Source: Agrobacterium pusense
GTDB lineage: Bacteria > Pseudomonadota > Alphaproteobacteria > Rhizobiales > Rhizobiaceae
Assembly: GCF_900102105.1 (NCBI RefSeq)
Contig: NZ_FNBB01000004.1
Span: forward strand, 186,001 to 250,000
Direction: 5' to 3'
DNA length: 64,000 nucleotides
Both the position numbers and the translations under genes were made by a program. The stretch's first letter is position 1, and the number at the start of each line of letters is the position of its first letter. The notes beneath the pieces are model-generated. The model was not told the DNA's origin and searched no databases. It saw only the letters and a program-made list of their open reading frames with translations. Positions 42,101-52,409 of this stretch are shown piece after piece.

Positions 42101-43837
42101 TCATGCTGCTGCGCGCCCGACCTCCTGATCGTGCCGAGCAGCAGTCGAAAAATCAGACCGTATTGAGGCACCATCCTCACGCTGAACCGTGCGGCGGTTC
42201 AGTTTGAACAGGCTGACAAGCTGGGCTAATGCATCCGCACCCTGCGCGAGCGTGGTGCTGATTACGGTGGTGCGTGCGCTCATGGCGGCATTTTCCTGCG
42301 TCATCCGGTCCAGCCGGTTGACCGCCTTGTTGATCTCACTGATGCCGACAGCCTGCTCGTCCGCTGCCTTGGCGATCATGTCAACGTTGCCGTCAATATG
42401 CCTGACCAGCGCGTCGATCTGCTTCAGCGCTTCGCCCGTTTCACCCACGAGCCTTACCCCTTCAAGGACCTCGCTGCCGGAATTGTTGATCAGCGCCTTG
42501 ATTTCCTTGGCGGCACCAGCGGAACGCTGCGCAAGCTCGCGCACCTCCTGCGCCACCACGGCAAAGCCCTTGCCGGCTTCACCCGCGCGGGCGGCTTCCA
42601 CGCCCGCATTCAGCGCCAGCAGGTTGGTCTGGAAGGCGATCTCATCGATAACACCAATGATCTGACTGATTTCCCGCGATGCTGTCTCGATGCGCTGCAT
42701 GGCATTGACCGTACGCTCAACGACCTCGGTCGAGGCCGCGGTGGATGTGCGTGCACTGTGAACCAGCTTGCGGGTCTCTTTCATGTTTTCCGTGGATGAA
42801 CGAACCGTCGCCGTGATTTCCTCCAGTGCCGCAGAGGTTTCTTCCAGCGCTACGGCCTGTTCGCGCGAACGTTCGGCCAGATTGACGGAAGCCTCGCTGA
42901 CTTCCTGGCTGCTGCGGGTCAGATCGCCCGTCTGGCCGAGAACATTTTCCAGCGTCTTCTGGAATTCCGCGATGGACTTGTTGAAATCGCGCCGCAGGCT
43001 CTCAAATTCACCCACGAAGGGTTTGTCCAGCGTGACGCGGATGTTGCATTGGGAGAGCCGCTCAAGCGCCGCGCCAAGCTCCTCCACCGCATGCATGCGG
43101 TCCGTCACGTCGAAGGCAAACTTCGCCACCTTCAAGACACGGCCCTGCTCATCCAGTATCGGATTATAGGACGCCTGGATGAAAACGCGTTTGCCGTCCT
43201 TGCCGAGCCGCATGAACTGCCCGGCAGAGAAACGGCCGCTCCTCAGCTCCTGCCAGAAATCACGATATTCCTGGGACTGGGCATAAGCTGGCTCACAGAA
43301 CATCGAATGATGCTTGCCTACAATTTCCTGCGCCGTGTAACCAAGCGCCGCGAGGAAATTCTCGTTGGCGCTGAGGATCTTCCCATCTGGTGTAAATTCG
43401 ATCATGGCCTGCGCGCGGGAGAGAGCAGCCAGCTTGCCGTCATCTTCCATGCTCTTGCGCTTGATCACGGTGATATCGGTTGCAACCTTGACGATCTTGT
43501 AAGGTTTACCGAAACGAAAGACGGGATTATAGGAAGCTTCGATCCAGATTTCGTCGCCGTTTTTTGCCCGGCGCCGATATTGACCCTGATCATATTCGCC
43601 GCGCGAGAGTTTCGCCCAGAACGCGTTGTATTCCGCATTGGCAGCGTCTTCGGGAGCGACAAACATGCTGTGGTGCCGTCCGATGATTTCGGACTGCTGA
43701 TAACCCACCGCTTTGCAGAAATTATCGTTCGCCTTCAGAATTTTCCCGGTCAGATCGAATTCGATGATGGCCTGCGAACGGTTCAGGGCGTCAAGTACCG
43801 CAGATGCATCCAGACCGAGTTTGGAAAAGTGAGACAT
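42101..43837 (-). CDS. Soluble methyl-accepting chemotaxis protein with two PAS domains
   Basis: 578 aa and no membrane segment or signal peptide. PAS 1 (about 15-120: 'IIEFDLTGKILKANDNFCKAVGYQQSEIIGRHH') and PAS 2 (about 137-245: 'MIEFTPDGKILSANENFLAALGYTAQEIVGKHH') are close repeats. A short HAMP-like linker follows, then the long coiled-coil signalling domain with the conserved tip 'IDEIAFQTNLLALNAGVEAARAGEAGKGFAVVAQEVREL'. Aer/McpY-like cytosolic receptors of this build sense internal redox or metabolic state. The C-terminus (VGRAAA) lacks a CheR/CheB docking pentapeptide. Monocistronic. Confidence 0.92.
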   Translation of the reverse strand: MSHFSKLGLDASAVLDALNRSQAIIEFDLTGKILKANDNFCKAVGYQQSEIIGRHHSMFVAPEDAANAEYNAFWAKLSRGEYDQGQYRRRAKNGDEIWIEASYNPVFRFGKPYKIVKVATDITVIKRKSMEDDGKLAALSRAQAMIEFTPDGKILSANENFLAALGYTAQEIVGKHHSMFCEPAYAQSQEYRDFWQELRSGRFSAGQFMRLGKDGKRVFIQASYNPILDEQGRVLKVAKFAFDVTDRMHAVEELGAALERLSQCNIRVTLDKPFVGEFESLRRDFNKSIAEFQKTLENVLGQTGDLTRSSQEVSEASVNLAERSREQAVALEETSAALEEITATVRSSTENMKETRKLVHSARTSTAASTEVVERTVNAMQRIETASREISQIIGVIDEIAFQTNLLALNAGVEAARAGEAGKGFAVVAQEVRELAQRSAGAAKEIKALINNSGSEVLEGVRLVGETGEALKQIDALVRHIDGNVDMIAKAADEQAVGISEINKAVNRLDRMTQENAAMSARTTVISTTLAQGADALAQLVSLFKLNRRTVQREDGASIRSDFSTAARHDQEVGRAAA

Positions 43838-44155
43838 GCCTTTAAAACCCCCAAATTAACCGCTGCGCAGACCCACTGCCCCTCCGAATGAGAAGGGATG
43901 AACATGGATGGGCCTGACTGCACGCGAAACTAGCCAGACACTGTTAAATAGCGATTAATAATGGCTCATAACTATCTAAGCCGCGACCTAGCCGATGGGC
44001 AAAACGCACTGATGTGCATGGCGGCCTCCCCCACCGCGGAACCGCTTATTTGCCACAGTGCTGATATTTCTATCGCCGCAGCGTGATGCGACCTTTCATA
44101 CCCTCTGCATTCATTGTTATGGCGGGCTTGAGAGATTTGTATTGCAGGAGCGCCG
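43838..44155. other. 318-bp divergent promoter region
   Basis: Lies between the divergent chemoreceptor and DadA-like genes and so should hold both promoters. It is relatively AT-rich around 43950-43980. I find no clear operator, RNA or open frame of note. Confidence 0.5.
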
Positions 44156-45409
44156 ATGCCCAAAACCCTGAAATGCGACGTGCTGGTGGTCGGCACCGGC
44201 ATTATCGGTTCCATGGCAGCGCTTTATCTGCAGAATGCCGGGCGTGATGTCGTGCTTCTTGAGCGTGGCGATATCTCCCGCGGTGCGAGTTCCGGTAATG
44301 CCGGTATATTGGCCTTTCCGGAAATCATCCCCATTCCCGCGCCCGGTATCATGAAAAAAGCCCCGCGCTGGCTTTTTGATCCGCTCGGACCTCTCAGCGT
44401 GCCGCCGGCCTATGCACCGAAGATCGCCCCGTGGCTTTGGCGTTTCTGGCGCGCCAGCGCCGAACGCAGTTTCCGTCATGGGCTGAAATCACTCATGGAA
44501 ATCAACCGGCTGGCCGCCATCGAAATGGCCCACATCGCTGCCATGCCCGAGCTCTCGTCCTTCATCTCAAAAACCGGCACGCTTGATATCTATGATAGCG
44601 AGGCGAGCCTCAACGCCGCCCGTAGGGATTGGGACGAAAAGGAAAAAGCCGGCTTCGCATTCCAGCGCGTTGACCGCAACGAAATCGAAGAGCTGCAGCC
44701 GGGCCTGGCGCCGCAGTTCCGCCATGCGGTGTTTTCGGCGGATGGCCTGCAGGTCTCCGATCCCTATGATTTCACCCGCGCCATATTTGATCTTGTGATC
44801 TCACGCGGAGCCAGCCTTCGCAAAGGCGAAGCTCAGCGCATCGACGCAGTGGGCGAAAGTACGATCGTCACGCTGGAGAACGGCGACAAGATCGACGCCG
44901 ACAAAGTGGTGATCGCCTGTGGAGCATGGTCCAAAAAACTCGCGGCGACGCTTGGCAACATCGTGCCGCTGGAAACGGAACGAGGATACAACACGACCCT
45001 GCCTGTCGGTGCCTTCAACCTGACACGCCAGCTTTATTTCAACGACCACGGCTTCGTTGTGACCCCCTTGTCGACGGGCATCCGCGTCGGCGGCGCCGTC
45101 GAACTCGGCGGGCTGGACCTGAAGCCGAACTTCCGCCGCGCGGAAGCCATGTTGAAAAAAGCGGAACGTTTCCTTCCCGGCCTCAAACTGGAAGGCGGAC
45201 GGCAATGGATGGGGTTCCGCCCCTCCATGCCGGACTGTCTTCCCGTCATTGGTACAGCGCGGACGACACCCTCCGTTATCTACGCCTTCGGCCACGGTCA
45301 TTTGGGGTTGACCCAGTCGGCAGCCACAGCCCGGCTGGTGACGCAGATGGCAAACGGCGACGAAACGTCCATCTCGGTCGATCCCTTCCGCCCGGGACGG
45401 TTTTCCTGA
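44156..45409 (+). CDS. FAD-dependent amino acid oxidoreductase (DadA-like)
   Basis: 417 aa. FAD-binding 'DVLVVGTGIIGSMAALYLQNAGRDVVLLERG' at the N-terminus, the DAO-fold segment 'ISRGASSGNAGILAFPE', and the C-terminal FAD contact 'VIYAFGHGHLGLTQSAATARLV'. The family includes D-amino acid dehydrogenase and related amine and hydroxyproline oxidases. No racemase or uptake gene adjoins it, so the substrate is open. The ATG at 44156 follows AGGAG. Confidence 0.9.
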   Translation: MPKTLKCDVLVVGTGIIGSMAALYLQNAGRDVVLLERGDISRGASSGNAGILAFPEIIPIPAPGIMKKAPRWLFDPLGPLSVPPAYAPKIAPWLWRFWRASAERSFRHGLKSLMEINRLAAIEMAHIAAMPELSSFISKTGTLDIYDSEASLNAARRDWDEKEKAGFAFQRVDRNEIEELQPGLAPQFRHAVFSADGLQVSDPYDFTRAIFDLVISRGASLRKGEAQRIDAVGESTIVTLENGDKIDADKVVIACGAWSKKLAATLGNIVPLETERGYNTTLPVGAFNLTRQLYFNDHGFVVTPLSTGIRVGGAVELGGLDLKPNFRRAEAMLKKAERFLPGLKLEGGRQWMGFRPSMPDCLPVIGTARTTPSVIYAFGHGHLGLTQSAATARLVTQMANGDETSISVDPFRPGRFS

Positions 45410-45459
45410 AATGGGGTAGCACTGGCGACGCCACGGCCCGGCCTCGCCAGCAATACGGG

Positions 45460-45993
45460 TTATTTCACCGTCTGCGTGGAATCGTCAGGGAATTCCACCG
45501 TCGCGAAGGACGGGTAGACCTTTCGCAGGATGGTCACCTGCTGCTGATCGCTCACCCGGAGCAAATACCAGTCCGAACCGTCGATCAGCGCCAGCGTGTG
45601 GGACTTCGCCTCCATGGTCTGACCGCCGGTTTCCATCACGGTTTTTGTCGGAATGAGCGCATACGGCGTGCCATCCGGCGTCTCAGTCAGGCTGACCGCC
45701 CGCGCGTCCATGGTGAATTCGGTTATCTTGACCGCCGCGAGCGCCATCTGCATCTGCGCCGTCAAGGCGCTCCGCAACTGCTCCACAGTGACACCCGCAT
45801 CACTGGCGATGAACTCGAAGATTTTCGGCGGCACAGTCTTGCCGACCGTTTCGAAATCCTGCGCATTCAGGGCGGCGCTGAAACGCTCAATCTGGGCACG
45901 CAGCCTCTCCTGCTCGGCAGGAGAGAGATCACGCGCGGAGACGGGACATGCAACCGCAATCAACAGAAACAGACAGGATAAAAGGCGTTTCAT
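45460..45993 (-). CDS. Exported hypothetical protein
   Basis: 177 aa. Signal peptide 'MKRLLSCLFLLIAVACPVSA' then a mature ~157-residue domain rich in charged helices ('LSPAEQERLRAQIERFSAALNAQDFETV') and beta strands ('DWYLLRVSDQQQVTILRKVYP'). The overall pattern is like SnoaL/DUF-type small periplasmic proteins, but I do not recognise the family. The start at 45993 follows GGGAAGG; the frame continues to 46050 without a site. A small hairpin (CTGGCGA/TCGCCAG, 45422-45450) separates it from the convergent DadA-like gene. Confidence 0.75.
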   Translation of the reverse strand: MKRLLSCLFLLIAVACPVSARDLSPAEQERLRAQIERFSAALNAQDFETVGKTVPPKIFEFIASDAGVTVEQLRSALTAQMQMALAAVKITEFTMDARAVSLTETPDGTPYALIPTKTVMETGGQTMEAKSHTLALIDGSDWYLLRVSDQQQVTILRKVYPSFATVEFPDDSTQTVK

Positions 45994-46059
45994 ACCCGGC
46001 CTTCCCGGTTGTCCGGCAGAACCCTTGCCCGTAAGGGCAACAGCCCGCAAACGGTTCGA

Positions 46060-46284
46060 TCAGCGCAGCAGAACGAACCCGGCCGCCGACAGAACGAGAA
46101 AGACAACGAGACCGCCAAGGAAGCCCGCGGATGTGAAAAAACCGGCAACCATGGCCAGCATCAGCACGCACAGCATCATGGTGCCGTATTTGGTCAAGGC
46201 CAGAAAACCGTTATAGGTCTTTTCGTGTTCGGCGTAGTTCATTTCAGCGCCAAGTTCGACCGGACCTGTATGGTGTTCGCTCAT
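46060..46284 (-). CDS. aa3-type cytochrome c oxidase subunit IV
   Basis: 74 aa. A cytoplasmic N-terminus with 'MNYAEHEKTYNGFLALTKYGTMMLC' leads into one membrane helix and a second short one ('VLMLAMVAGFFTSAGFLGGLVVFLVLSAAGFVLLR'). This is the short alphaproteobacterial subunit IV that binds the aa3 oxidase. The ATG at 46284 follows GGGGAAG; the seven codons upstream are not needed. It stands alone, away from cox genes, which is usual for this subunit. Confidence 0.88.
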   Translation of the reverse strand: MSEHHTGPVELGAEMNYAEHEKTYNGFLALTKYGTMMLCVLMLAMVAGFFTSAGFLGGLVVFLVLSAAGFVLLR

Positions 46285-46696
46285 TCCACTTCCCCTTTGC
46301 TCCATCCGTCATTCCCGTCCTGCGGGGAAATCTGCCCCGCGGACGATCACGGGCCATGCCGGATTCTCCGGTGCCAGAGGTAACATGAAGTGGTCGAAAA
46401 GCGCAATGCGTTCCGCACGAAAGTGTCACGCCGCCATCCGTCGGACCGGCTCTCAAGGACAATACTTGCCTTCCGGCAACATTCTTTCGTTAATAGTTGA
46501 AAAGGGCCACCGTTCTTGCTCTTTGCGTGCGGTTTCGGTTGCTTTTCGAACCGCCTGCCCATACACGGATTCTGTGGGGAGGAACTCCGGAACCGATGGT
46601 GCGGACGCGCGTGGAGGCGCGGCCGTTGCAGGGGTATCGGGCTTTGCTCTCCGCCATAAACCCGCAAAGGGCCCGGCAAGGGAAGAGGGGAAAGTC
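46285..46696. other. 412-bp intergenic region before the TRAP genes
   Basis: Divergent promoters for the oxidase subunit and TRAP genes must lie here. An open frame continues upstream from the TRAP small subunit to 46385, but its codons are Arg-rich and unlike the gene itself. I see no recognisable operator or RNA. Confidence 0.5.
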
Positions 46697-47236
46697 ATGA
46701 AATCGCTTCTAAAAATAAGTGCGTTGATAGATTCTGCGAGCGAGGCACTGGGCAAGGTCGCCGGTTATCTCGTGCTCATCTGCTGCCTCGTCAGCGCCGG
46801 TAACGCGATGGTCCGTTACGCCTTGAACTACAGCTCCAACGGCTGGCTCGAAATCCAGTGGTACATGTTCGCCTTCATCGTGCTGATCGGCGCTTCCTAT
46901 ACGCTGCGCATGAACGAGCATGTTCGGGTCGACATCATCTATGGTGCGATTTCGCCACGCAGCCGCATCTGGGTGGATATTATCGGCATTGTGCTGTTCC
47001 TGCTGCCCGGCTGCCTTTATCTAGCCTGGCTGTCCTGGCCCATGTTCACGCTGTCCTGGAATCAGGGCGAAATGTCTTCCAATGCCGGCGGCCTAATCCG
47101 CTGGCCCGTGAAACTAATCATCTTCGCCGGTTTCGCCCTTCTGGTTCTTCAGGGGTTTTCCGAACTCATCAAGCGCATAGGCGCCCTCAACGGGCTTTAT
47201 GCGCTCGATACGAAGTACGAAAAACCCCTGCAATGA
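46697..47236 (+). CDS. TRAP transporter small permease (DctQ type)
   Basis: 179 aa with four membrane helices. Family landmarks are 'AGNAMVRYALNYSSNGWLEIQWYMFAFIVLIGASYTLRMNEHVRVDIIY'. The ATG at 46697 has GAGGGG 8 bases upstream. It pairs with the large permease 31 bases downstream. TRAP systems use the sodium gradient and a periplasmic binding protein to import organic acids; the probable binding protein is encoded on the other strand at 49118-50215. Confidence 0.9.
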   Translation: MKSLLKISALIDSASEALGKVAGYLVLICCLVSAGNAMVRYALNYSSNGWLEIQWYMFAFIVLIGASYTLRMNEHVRVDIIYGAISPRSRIWVDIIGIVLFLLPGCLYLAWLSWPMFTLSWNQGEMSSNAGGLIRWPVKLIIFAGFALLVLQGFSELIKRIGALNGLYALDTKYEKPLQ

Positions 47237-47267
47237 TCGCGCCGATCTGAACCTTCAGGATATTCTC

Positions 47268-48749
47268 ATGTTTGAATACGGTATTCTTCCGCCACTGATG
47301 TTCATCGGCATGATTATCTTCATGCTTTACGGATTTCCGGTGGCTTTCTCGCTTGCCACCGTCGGCCTCGTTTTTGGCGTCATCGGCATCTTCACCGAGC
47401 ATTTTTCACCGGCTTTTCTTCAGGCCCTGCCCCTGCGCATCTTCGGCATCGTTTCGAACGACCTTCTGCTGGCTATTCCCTTCTTCACCTTCATGGGCGC
47501 TATTCTGGAGCGTTGCGGCCTTGCGGAAGACCTGCTCGAAGGAACGGGGAAGCTTTTCGGTGCTATCCCGGGCGGACTTGCCTATGCCGTCATCATTGTC
47601 GGCGCGATCCTGGGCGCGATCACCGGCACGGTTGCGGCCTCGGTCATCACCATGGGCGTCATCTCGCTGCCCATCATGCTGAAATACGGCTATAATCCGC
47701 GACTTGCCACCGGCGTCATCGCCGCCTCGGGCACGATCACACAGGTCATTCCGCCCTCGCTGGTGCTGATCGTCCTTGCCGACCAGCTCGGTAAATCCGT
47801 GGGCGACATGTATCTCGGCGCGATCGGTCCGTCGATCCTGCAGGTGGCGATCTTCATGCTCTTCATCCTGCTGATGTCGATCGTTCGGCCGAAGGATCTT
47901 CCGGCTTTGCCGCCGGAGGCACGCGGTGAGCTTAACCGGGCGCTGGTGTTGCGTGTGCTGGCGGGCATGATCCCCTCCATCGTGCTCATCTTCCTCGTGC
48001 TCGGCACCATCTTTCTCGGCCTCGCAACACCGACGGAAGCCGGAGCGCTCGGCGTTGTCGGCGCGATGGCGCTGGCGGCGGCACATCGGCGGCTCAGCTG
48101 GGACCTCGTCAAGCAGGGAATGCATTCCACCATGCACATCACGTCGATGGTGGTGTTCATCCTGGTCGGCGCGACCTGCTTTTCGCTCGTTTTCCAAGGC
48201 ATGGATGGTTCGCTTTGGATCGAGCACATGTTGTCGGGCATTCCGGGCGGTCCTATCGGCTTCCTGATCTTCGTCAACATCTTCATCTTCTTCCTCGCCT
48301 TCTTCCTCGATTTCTTCGAAATCGCGTTCATCGTCATTCCAATGCTGGCGCCGATAGCCCAGTCGCTCGGCATTGACCTCATCTGGTTCGGCGTGCTGAT
48401 CTGCATCAACATGCAGACAAGCTTCATGCACCCGCCTTTCGGATTTGCATTGTTCTACCTGCGTTCCATCGCGCCGCGCACCGTCAAGACATCGGATATC
48501 TACATGGGCGCCATTCCCTGGCTCGGCATGCAGCTCATCCTCGTCGCCATCGTGATATTCTGGCCGGAATCCGTCACCTACTGGATAGACAAGGCTCCCG
48601 ACGTCGATCTGAACTCCATCAAGATCGAGGTGCCCGCCTTCGGTAATCAGGGTGGCAACACCATGCCCAATTTCGGCTTGCCAGGAGGCCAGCCAGGAGG
48701 AATGCCGGGCATGCCAAATCTGGGCGAGCCGCCGAAGATCGGGCCTTGA
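47268..48749 (+). CDS. TRAP transporter large permease (DctM type) with unusual C-terminal tail
   Basis: 493 aa, 12 or so membrane segments. Family motifs: 'LLLAIPFFTFMGAILERCGLAEDLLEG', 'GAITGTVAASVITMGVISLPIMLKYGYNPRLATGVIAASGTITQVIPPS'. The transport domain ends near residue 445 ('IVIFWPESVTYWIDKAP'). After it comes a hydrophilic tail of ~45 residues rich in Gly, Pro, Met and Asn (NQGGNTMPNFGLPGGQPGGM…) that ordinary DctM proteins lack. The ATG at 47268 follows CAGGA; the frame is open to 47199 inside the small permease gene but that start is not needed. Confidence 0.91.
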   Translation: MFEYGILPPLMFIGMIIFMLYGFPVAFSLATVGLVFGVIGIFTEHFSPAFLQALPLRIFGIVSNDLLLAIPFFTFMGAILERCGLAEDLLEGTGKLFGAIPGGLAYAVIIVGAILGAITGTVAASVITMGVISLPIMLKYGYNPRLATGVIAASGTITQVIPPSLVLIVLADQLGKSVGDMYLGAIGPSILQVAIFMLFILLMSIVRPKDLPALPPEARGELNRALVLRVLAGMIPSIVLIFLVLGTIFLGLATPTEAGALGVVGAMALAAAHRRLSWDLVKQGMHSTMHITSMVVFILVGATCFSLVFQGMDGSLWIEHMLSGIPGGPIGFLIFVNIFIFFLAFFLDFFEIAFIVIPMLAPIAQSLGIDLIWFGVLICINMQTSFMHPPFGFALFYLRSIAPRTVKTSDIYMGAIPWLGMQLILVAIVIFWPESVTYWIDKAPDVDLNSIKIEVPAFGNQGGNTMPNFGLPGGQPGGMPGMPNLGEPPKIGP

Positions 48750-49117
48750 CAGGCATCCTGTAAGGGCGCGGAAACGCCTGTGATTGCGAAGACGGGGTAC
48801 GCCCCCGCCTTCCGTTCATTCTCTTTAGAAACGGACCCGGGCAGTCACTATACTGCCTGTCCGGTTCTTCTTGATGACGAATGCAACGCTCAGCGTTTTC
48901 CACATCGCGTCACGTCCACAATTGAGACCAATGGCCGGGGCTGGGGGCGCCGATCTCAGCCGGCACTCCGGCTGGTCGCCCATCCTGCGATTGTGCTCTG
49001 AAGGACCCGATCATAATCCATCCTTTGTTGTCGAATGCATAAGGGTACGCGCACAACAAAAACCCCGGAGACCGAAATCTCCGAGGCCTTTGCCCGGTCC
49101 GCCGCCGTTACTGAATA
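48750..49117. other. Convergent gap between TRAP permease and binding-protein genes
   Basis: 368 bp. The only clear structure is the minus-strand terminator near 49058-49086. I find no gene-like frame or repeat. Confidence 0.5.
49058..49086 (-). terminator. Terminator of the TRAP binding-protein gene
   Basis: On the minus strand CTCGGAGA-tttcgg-TCTCCGGGG (one mismatch) followed by TTTTTG, 32 bases after the stop at 49118. Confidence 0.8.
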
Positions 49118-50215
<1,098 letters not shown>

Positions 50216-50508
50216 CTATATCCTCCCAGATATGAACGCTGCCTGCAGCTTTGAATTCCCCTCGTTGCTGTTCAGGCATTGTAGCGAAGTAAGCACGGTT
50301 ATCGCCCGACTGACAAGCACCCGCACCAAGAATTAATCGCGGAAAAACGCCGTGTTTCCGGGAATTTTCTTCGCATTTTATATTCAACTGAAATATCTCG
50401 GCATCGCCTTATACTTTAGGCGCATGCCGGATCAGCAGGAGGCAAAGGCATGCTTGACTTGGTTCGCCGGCGGTCGCACATATTTCGAAGATTCGTTCCG
50501 GAGCCGCC

Positions 50509-51264
50509 ATGCCAAAACCCATCATCGCCGTCCCCGCCGACATAAGGCATTTTACCGGAGCCGACTGGCACGCCGCGCAGAACCAGTATGTTTCCGCCGC
50601 CCTGAAAGTGGCTGGTGTCATGTCCTTCATCGTGCCGGCCTTTGAGGACGGAAACGACGTGGACGCCATTCTCGACCGGGTGGATGGCCTGCTCGTCTCC
50701 GGCTCCGCCACCAATGTGCACCCTTCCCTCTACGGAAAGGAGGCGCGGGAGAGCGACGGTCCGTTCGACCAGGCCCGCGACGCCACCAGCCTGCCGCTCA
50801 TTCGCCGTGCGATCGAGCGCGGCATTCCGATGCTGGCCATCTGCCGAGGTATACAGGAACTGAATGTGGCGCTGGGCGGAACGCTGGCGTCCGAAATTCA
50901 GGAGCGGCCGGGCATATGGGACCACCGCAAGCCGGAACATGACGACCGCGACGTCGCCTTTGCCATCCGCCAGCCTGTGCATGTGCGCGAAGGCTCCTGC
51001 ATTGCACAGCATCTCGGCATGTCGGGCGAAATCCAGATCAACTCGCTGCACAGGCAGGCCATTGCCGAAACCGCGCCGCGCCTGCAGGTGGAGGCGACGG
51101 CCGCCGATGGCACAATAGAGGCGGTGTCTGTCATTGACGCAAAAGGATTTGCTGTCGGGGTGCAATGGCATCCAGAATACTGGGCCGAGACGGACGCGCC
51201 CTCCCGCGCCCTGTTCGAGGCCTTCGGCAAAGCCGTCCACGACTATCGAAACAGCAAAGCATGA
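50509..51264 (+). CDS. Class I glutamine amidotransferase-like hydrolase (PuuD-type, peptidase C26)
   Basis: 251 aa. The catalytic triad is visible: nucleophile Cys112 in 'PMLAICRGIQELNVALGG' and His221/Glu223 in 'GVQWHPEYW'. The family (gamma-glutamyl-gamma-aminobutyrate hydrolase and relatives) cuts gamma-glutamyl amide bonds, for example in the putrescine pathway. The other Puu genes are not linked, so the substrate is uncertain. It starts 293 bases after the divergent TRAP binding-protein gene; that interval holds nothing I recognise except the promoters implied. Confidence 0.88.
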   Translation: MPKPIIAVPADIRHFTGADWHAAQNQYVSAALKVAGVMSFIVPAFEDGNDVDAILDRVDGLLVSGSATNVHPSLYGKEARESDGPFDQARDATSLPLIRRAIERGIPMLAICRGIQELNVALGGTLASEIQERPGIWDHRKPEHDDRDVAFAIRQPVHVREGSCIAQHLGMSGEIQINSLHRQAIAETAPRLQVEATAADGTIEAVSVIDAKGFAVGVQWHPEYWAETDAPSRALFEAFGKAVHDYRNSKA

Positions 51265-51297
51265 GCCGCTGCTGATCCCCTCGCCGCATGAGGACAC

Positions 51298-51327
51298 AAA
51301 AAAGGGGCAAGCCTGAAGGCCTGCCCC
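51298..51327 (-). terminator. Terminator of the ribose-type ABC operon
   Basis: On the minus strand GGGGCAGGCC-ttca-GGCTTGCCCC, 10-bp stem with one mismatch, then TTTTTT. It lies 18 bases after the permease stop at 51346 and also faces the convergent hydrolase gene. Confidence 0.9.
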
Positions 51328-51345
51328 AAGGTCTGGGAGGAGGAT

Positions 51346-52377
51346 TTAACGCTTGGCGCGTTTCTTCTGCCGGTAGACGTCGGCGACGACGGCCGCCACG
51401 ATGATGAGACCTTTGACGATCTCCTGATAGTAGGCGTCCACTCGGAGGAAGGTGAAGCCCGATGTCATGACGCCGAGAATGATCGTACCGATTACCGTTC
51501 CGGTGATGCGGCCGGCGCCGCCGGATAGCGAGGTGCCGCCGATGACGGCCGCAGCGATGGCGTCAAGTTCATACATCACGCCCATGCCGGCCTGCGCGGT
51601 CTGAGCGCGGGCAGCGGTGACAACACCGGCAAGACCGGCGAGCATTCCGGCAATGGCATAGACCTTGATCAGATGTGCCTCGATATTGATACCGGATACA
51701 CGTGCAGCCTGCTCATTGGCACCGATTGCATATGTGAACTTGCCATAGCGGGTGTAACGCAGCGCGACGTGGAAAATGATTGCCACGAGCAGGAACACCA
51801 CGACTGGCCAGATGCCTGTGCCAATGAAATTGAAGCCGTCGGTCAGGCCGGAGATCGGCTGACCCTTCGTATACCACTTGGAAATGCCGCGCGCGGTCAC
51901 CATCATGCCGAGAGTGGCAATGAAGGGCGGGATTTTCGTGCGGGCGATGAGCTGCCCATTGATGAAACCGGCCAACATGCCGGCGAGAATGCCGACAGCA
52001 AGCGGGATGATGAACGGCAGGTCGGTGAGCCCAGGATAAAGGGCCCGCGGCCAGGTTGAGGACTGCGCCATGCTGGCGGACAACATCGCCGTGAGGCCGA
52101 CGACCGACCCGGAGGACAGATCGATGCCGCCGGTAATGATGACCTGCGTCACACCTACGGCTATGATGCCGATCACGGAGACCTGCAGGATCATGATGGT
52201 CAGTCGCTGCTGGTTCATCAGGAAGCTCTGGCCGATGAATATCCAGCCGAGAATCTCGTAAATCAGCGCTATGCCGATCAGAATGAAGAAAATATTGGCT
52301 TCCGGCGGTATGCGCCGGTGCGGTTTGCGTCCGGATTTGGCATGCAGCTCCGGAGTGGCGGCGGCGTTGCTATTCAT
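51346..52377 (-). CDS. Sugar ABC transporter permease (RbsC/XylH type)
   Basis: 343 aa with a ~25-residue cytoplasmic N-terminus and eight to ten helices. Family landmarks: 'VIITGGIDLSSGSVVGLTAMLSASMAQ', 'FINGQLIARTKIPPFIATLGMMVTARGI', 'YAIGANEQAARVSGINIEAHLIKVYAIAGMLAGLAGVV' and 'DAIAAAVIGGTSLSGGAGRI'. GAGGAGG at good spacing sets the ATG at 52377. Third gene after the binding protein and ATPase. Confidence 0.92.
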   Translation of the reverse strand: MNSNAAATPELHAKSGRKPHRRIPPEANIFFILIGIALIYEILGWIFIGQSFLMNQQRLTIMILQVSVIGIIAVGVTQVIITGGIDLSSGSVVGLTAMLSASMAQSSTWPRALYPGLTDLPFIIPLAVGILAGMLAGFINGQLIARTKIPPFIATLGMMVTARGISKWYTKGQPISGLTDGFNFIGTGIWPVVVFLLVAIIFHVALRYTRYGKFTYAIGANEQAARVSGINIEAHLIKVYAIAGMLAGLAGVVTAARAQTAQAGMGVMYELDAIAAAVIGGTSLSGGAGRITGTVIGTIILGVMTSGFTFLRVDAYYQEIVKGLIIVAAVVADVYRQKKRAKR

Positions 52378-52409
52378 ATCTGTTCCTCCTCGAGAAATCC
52401 CGGCGCGCC

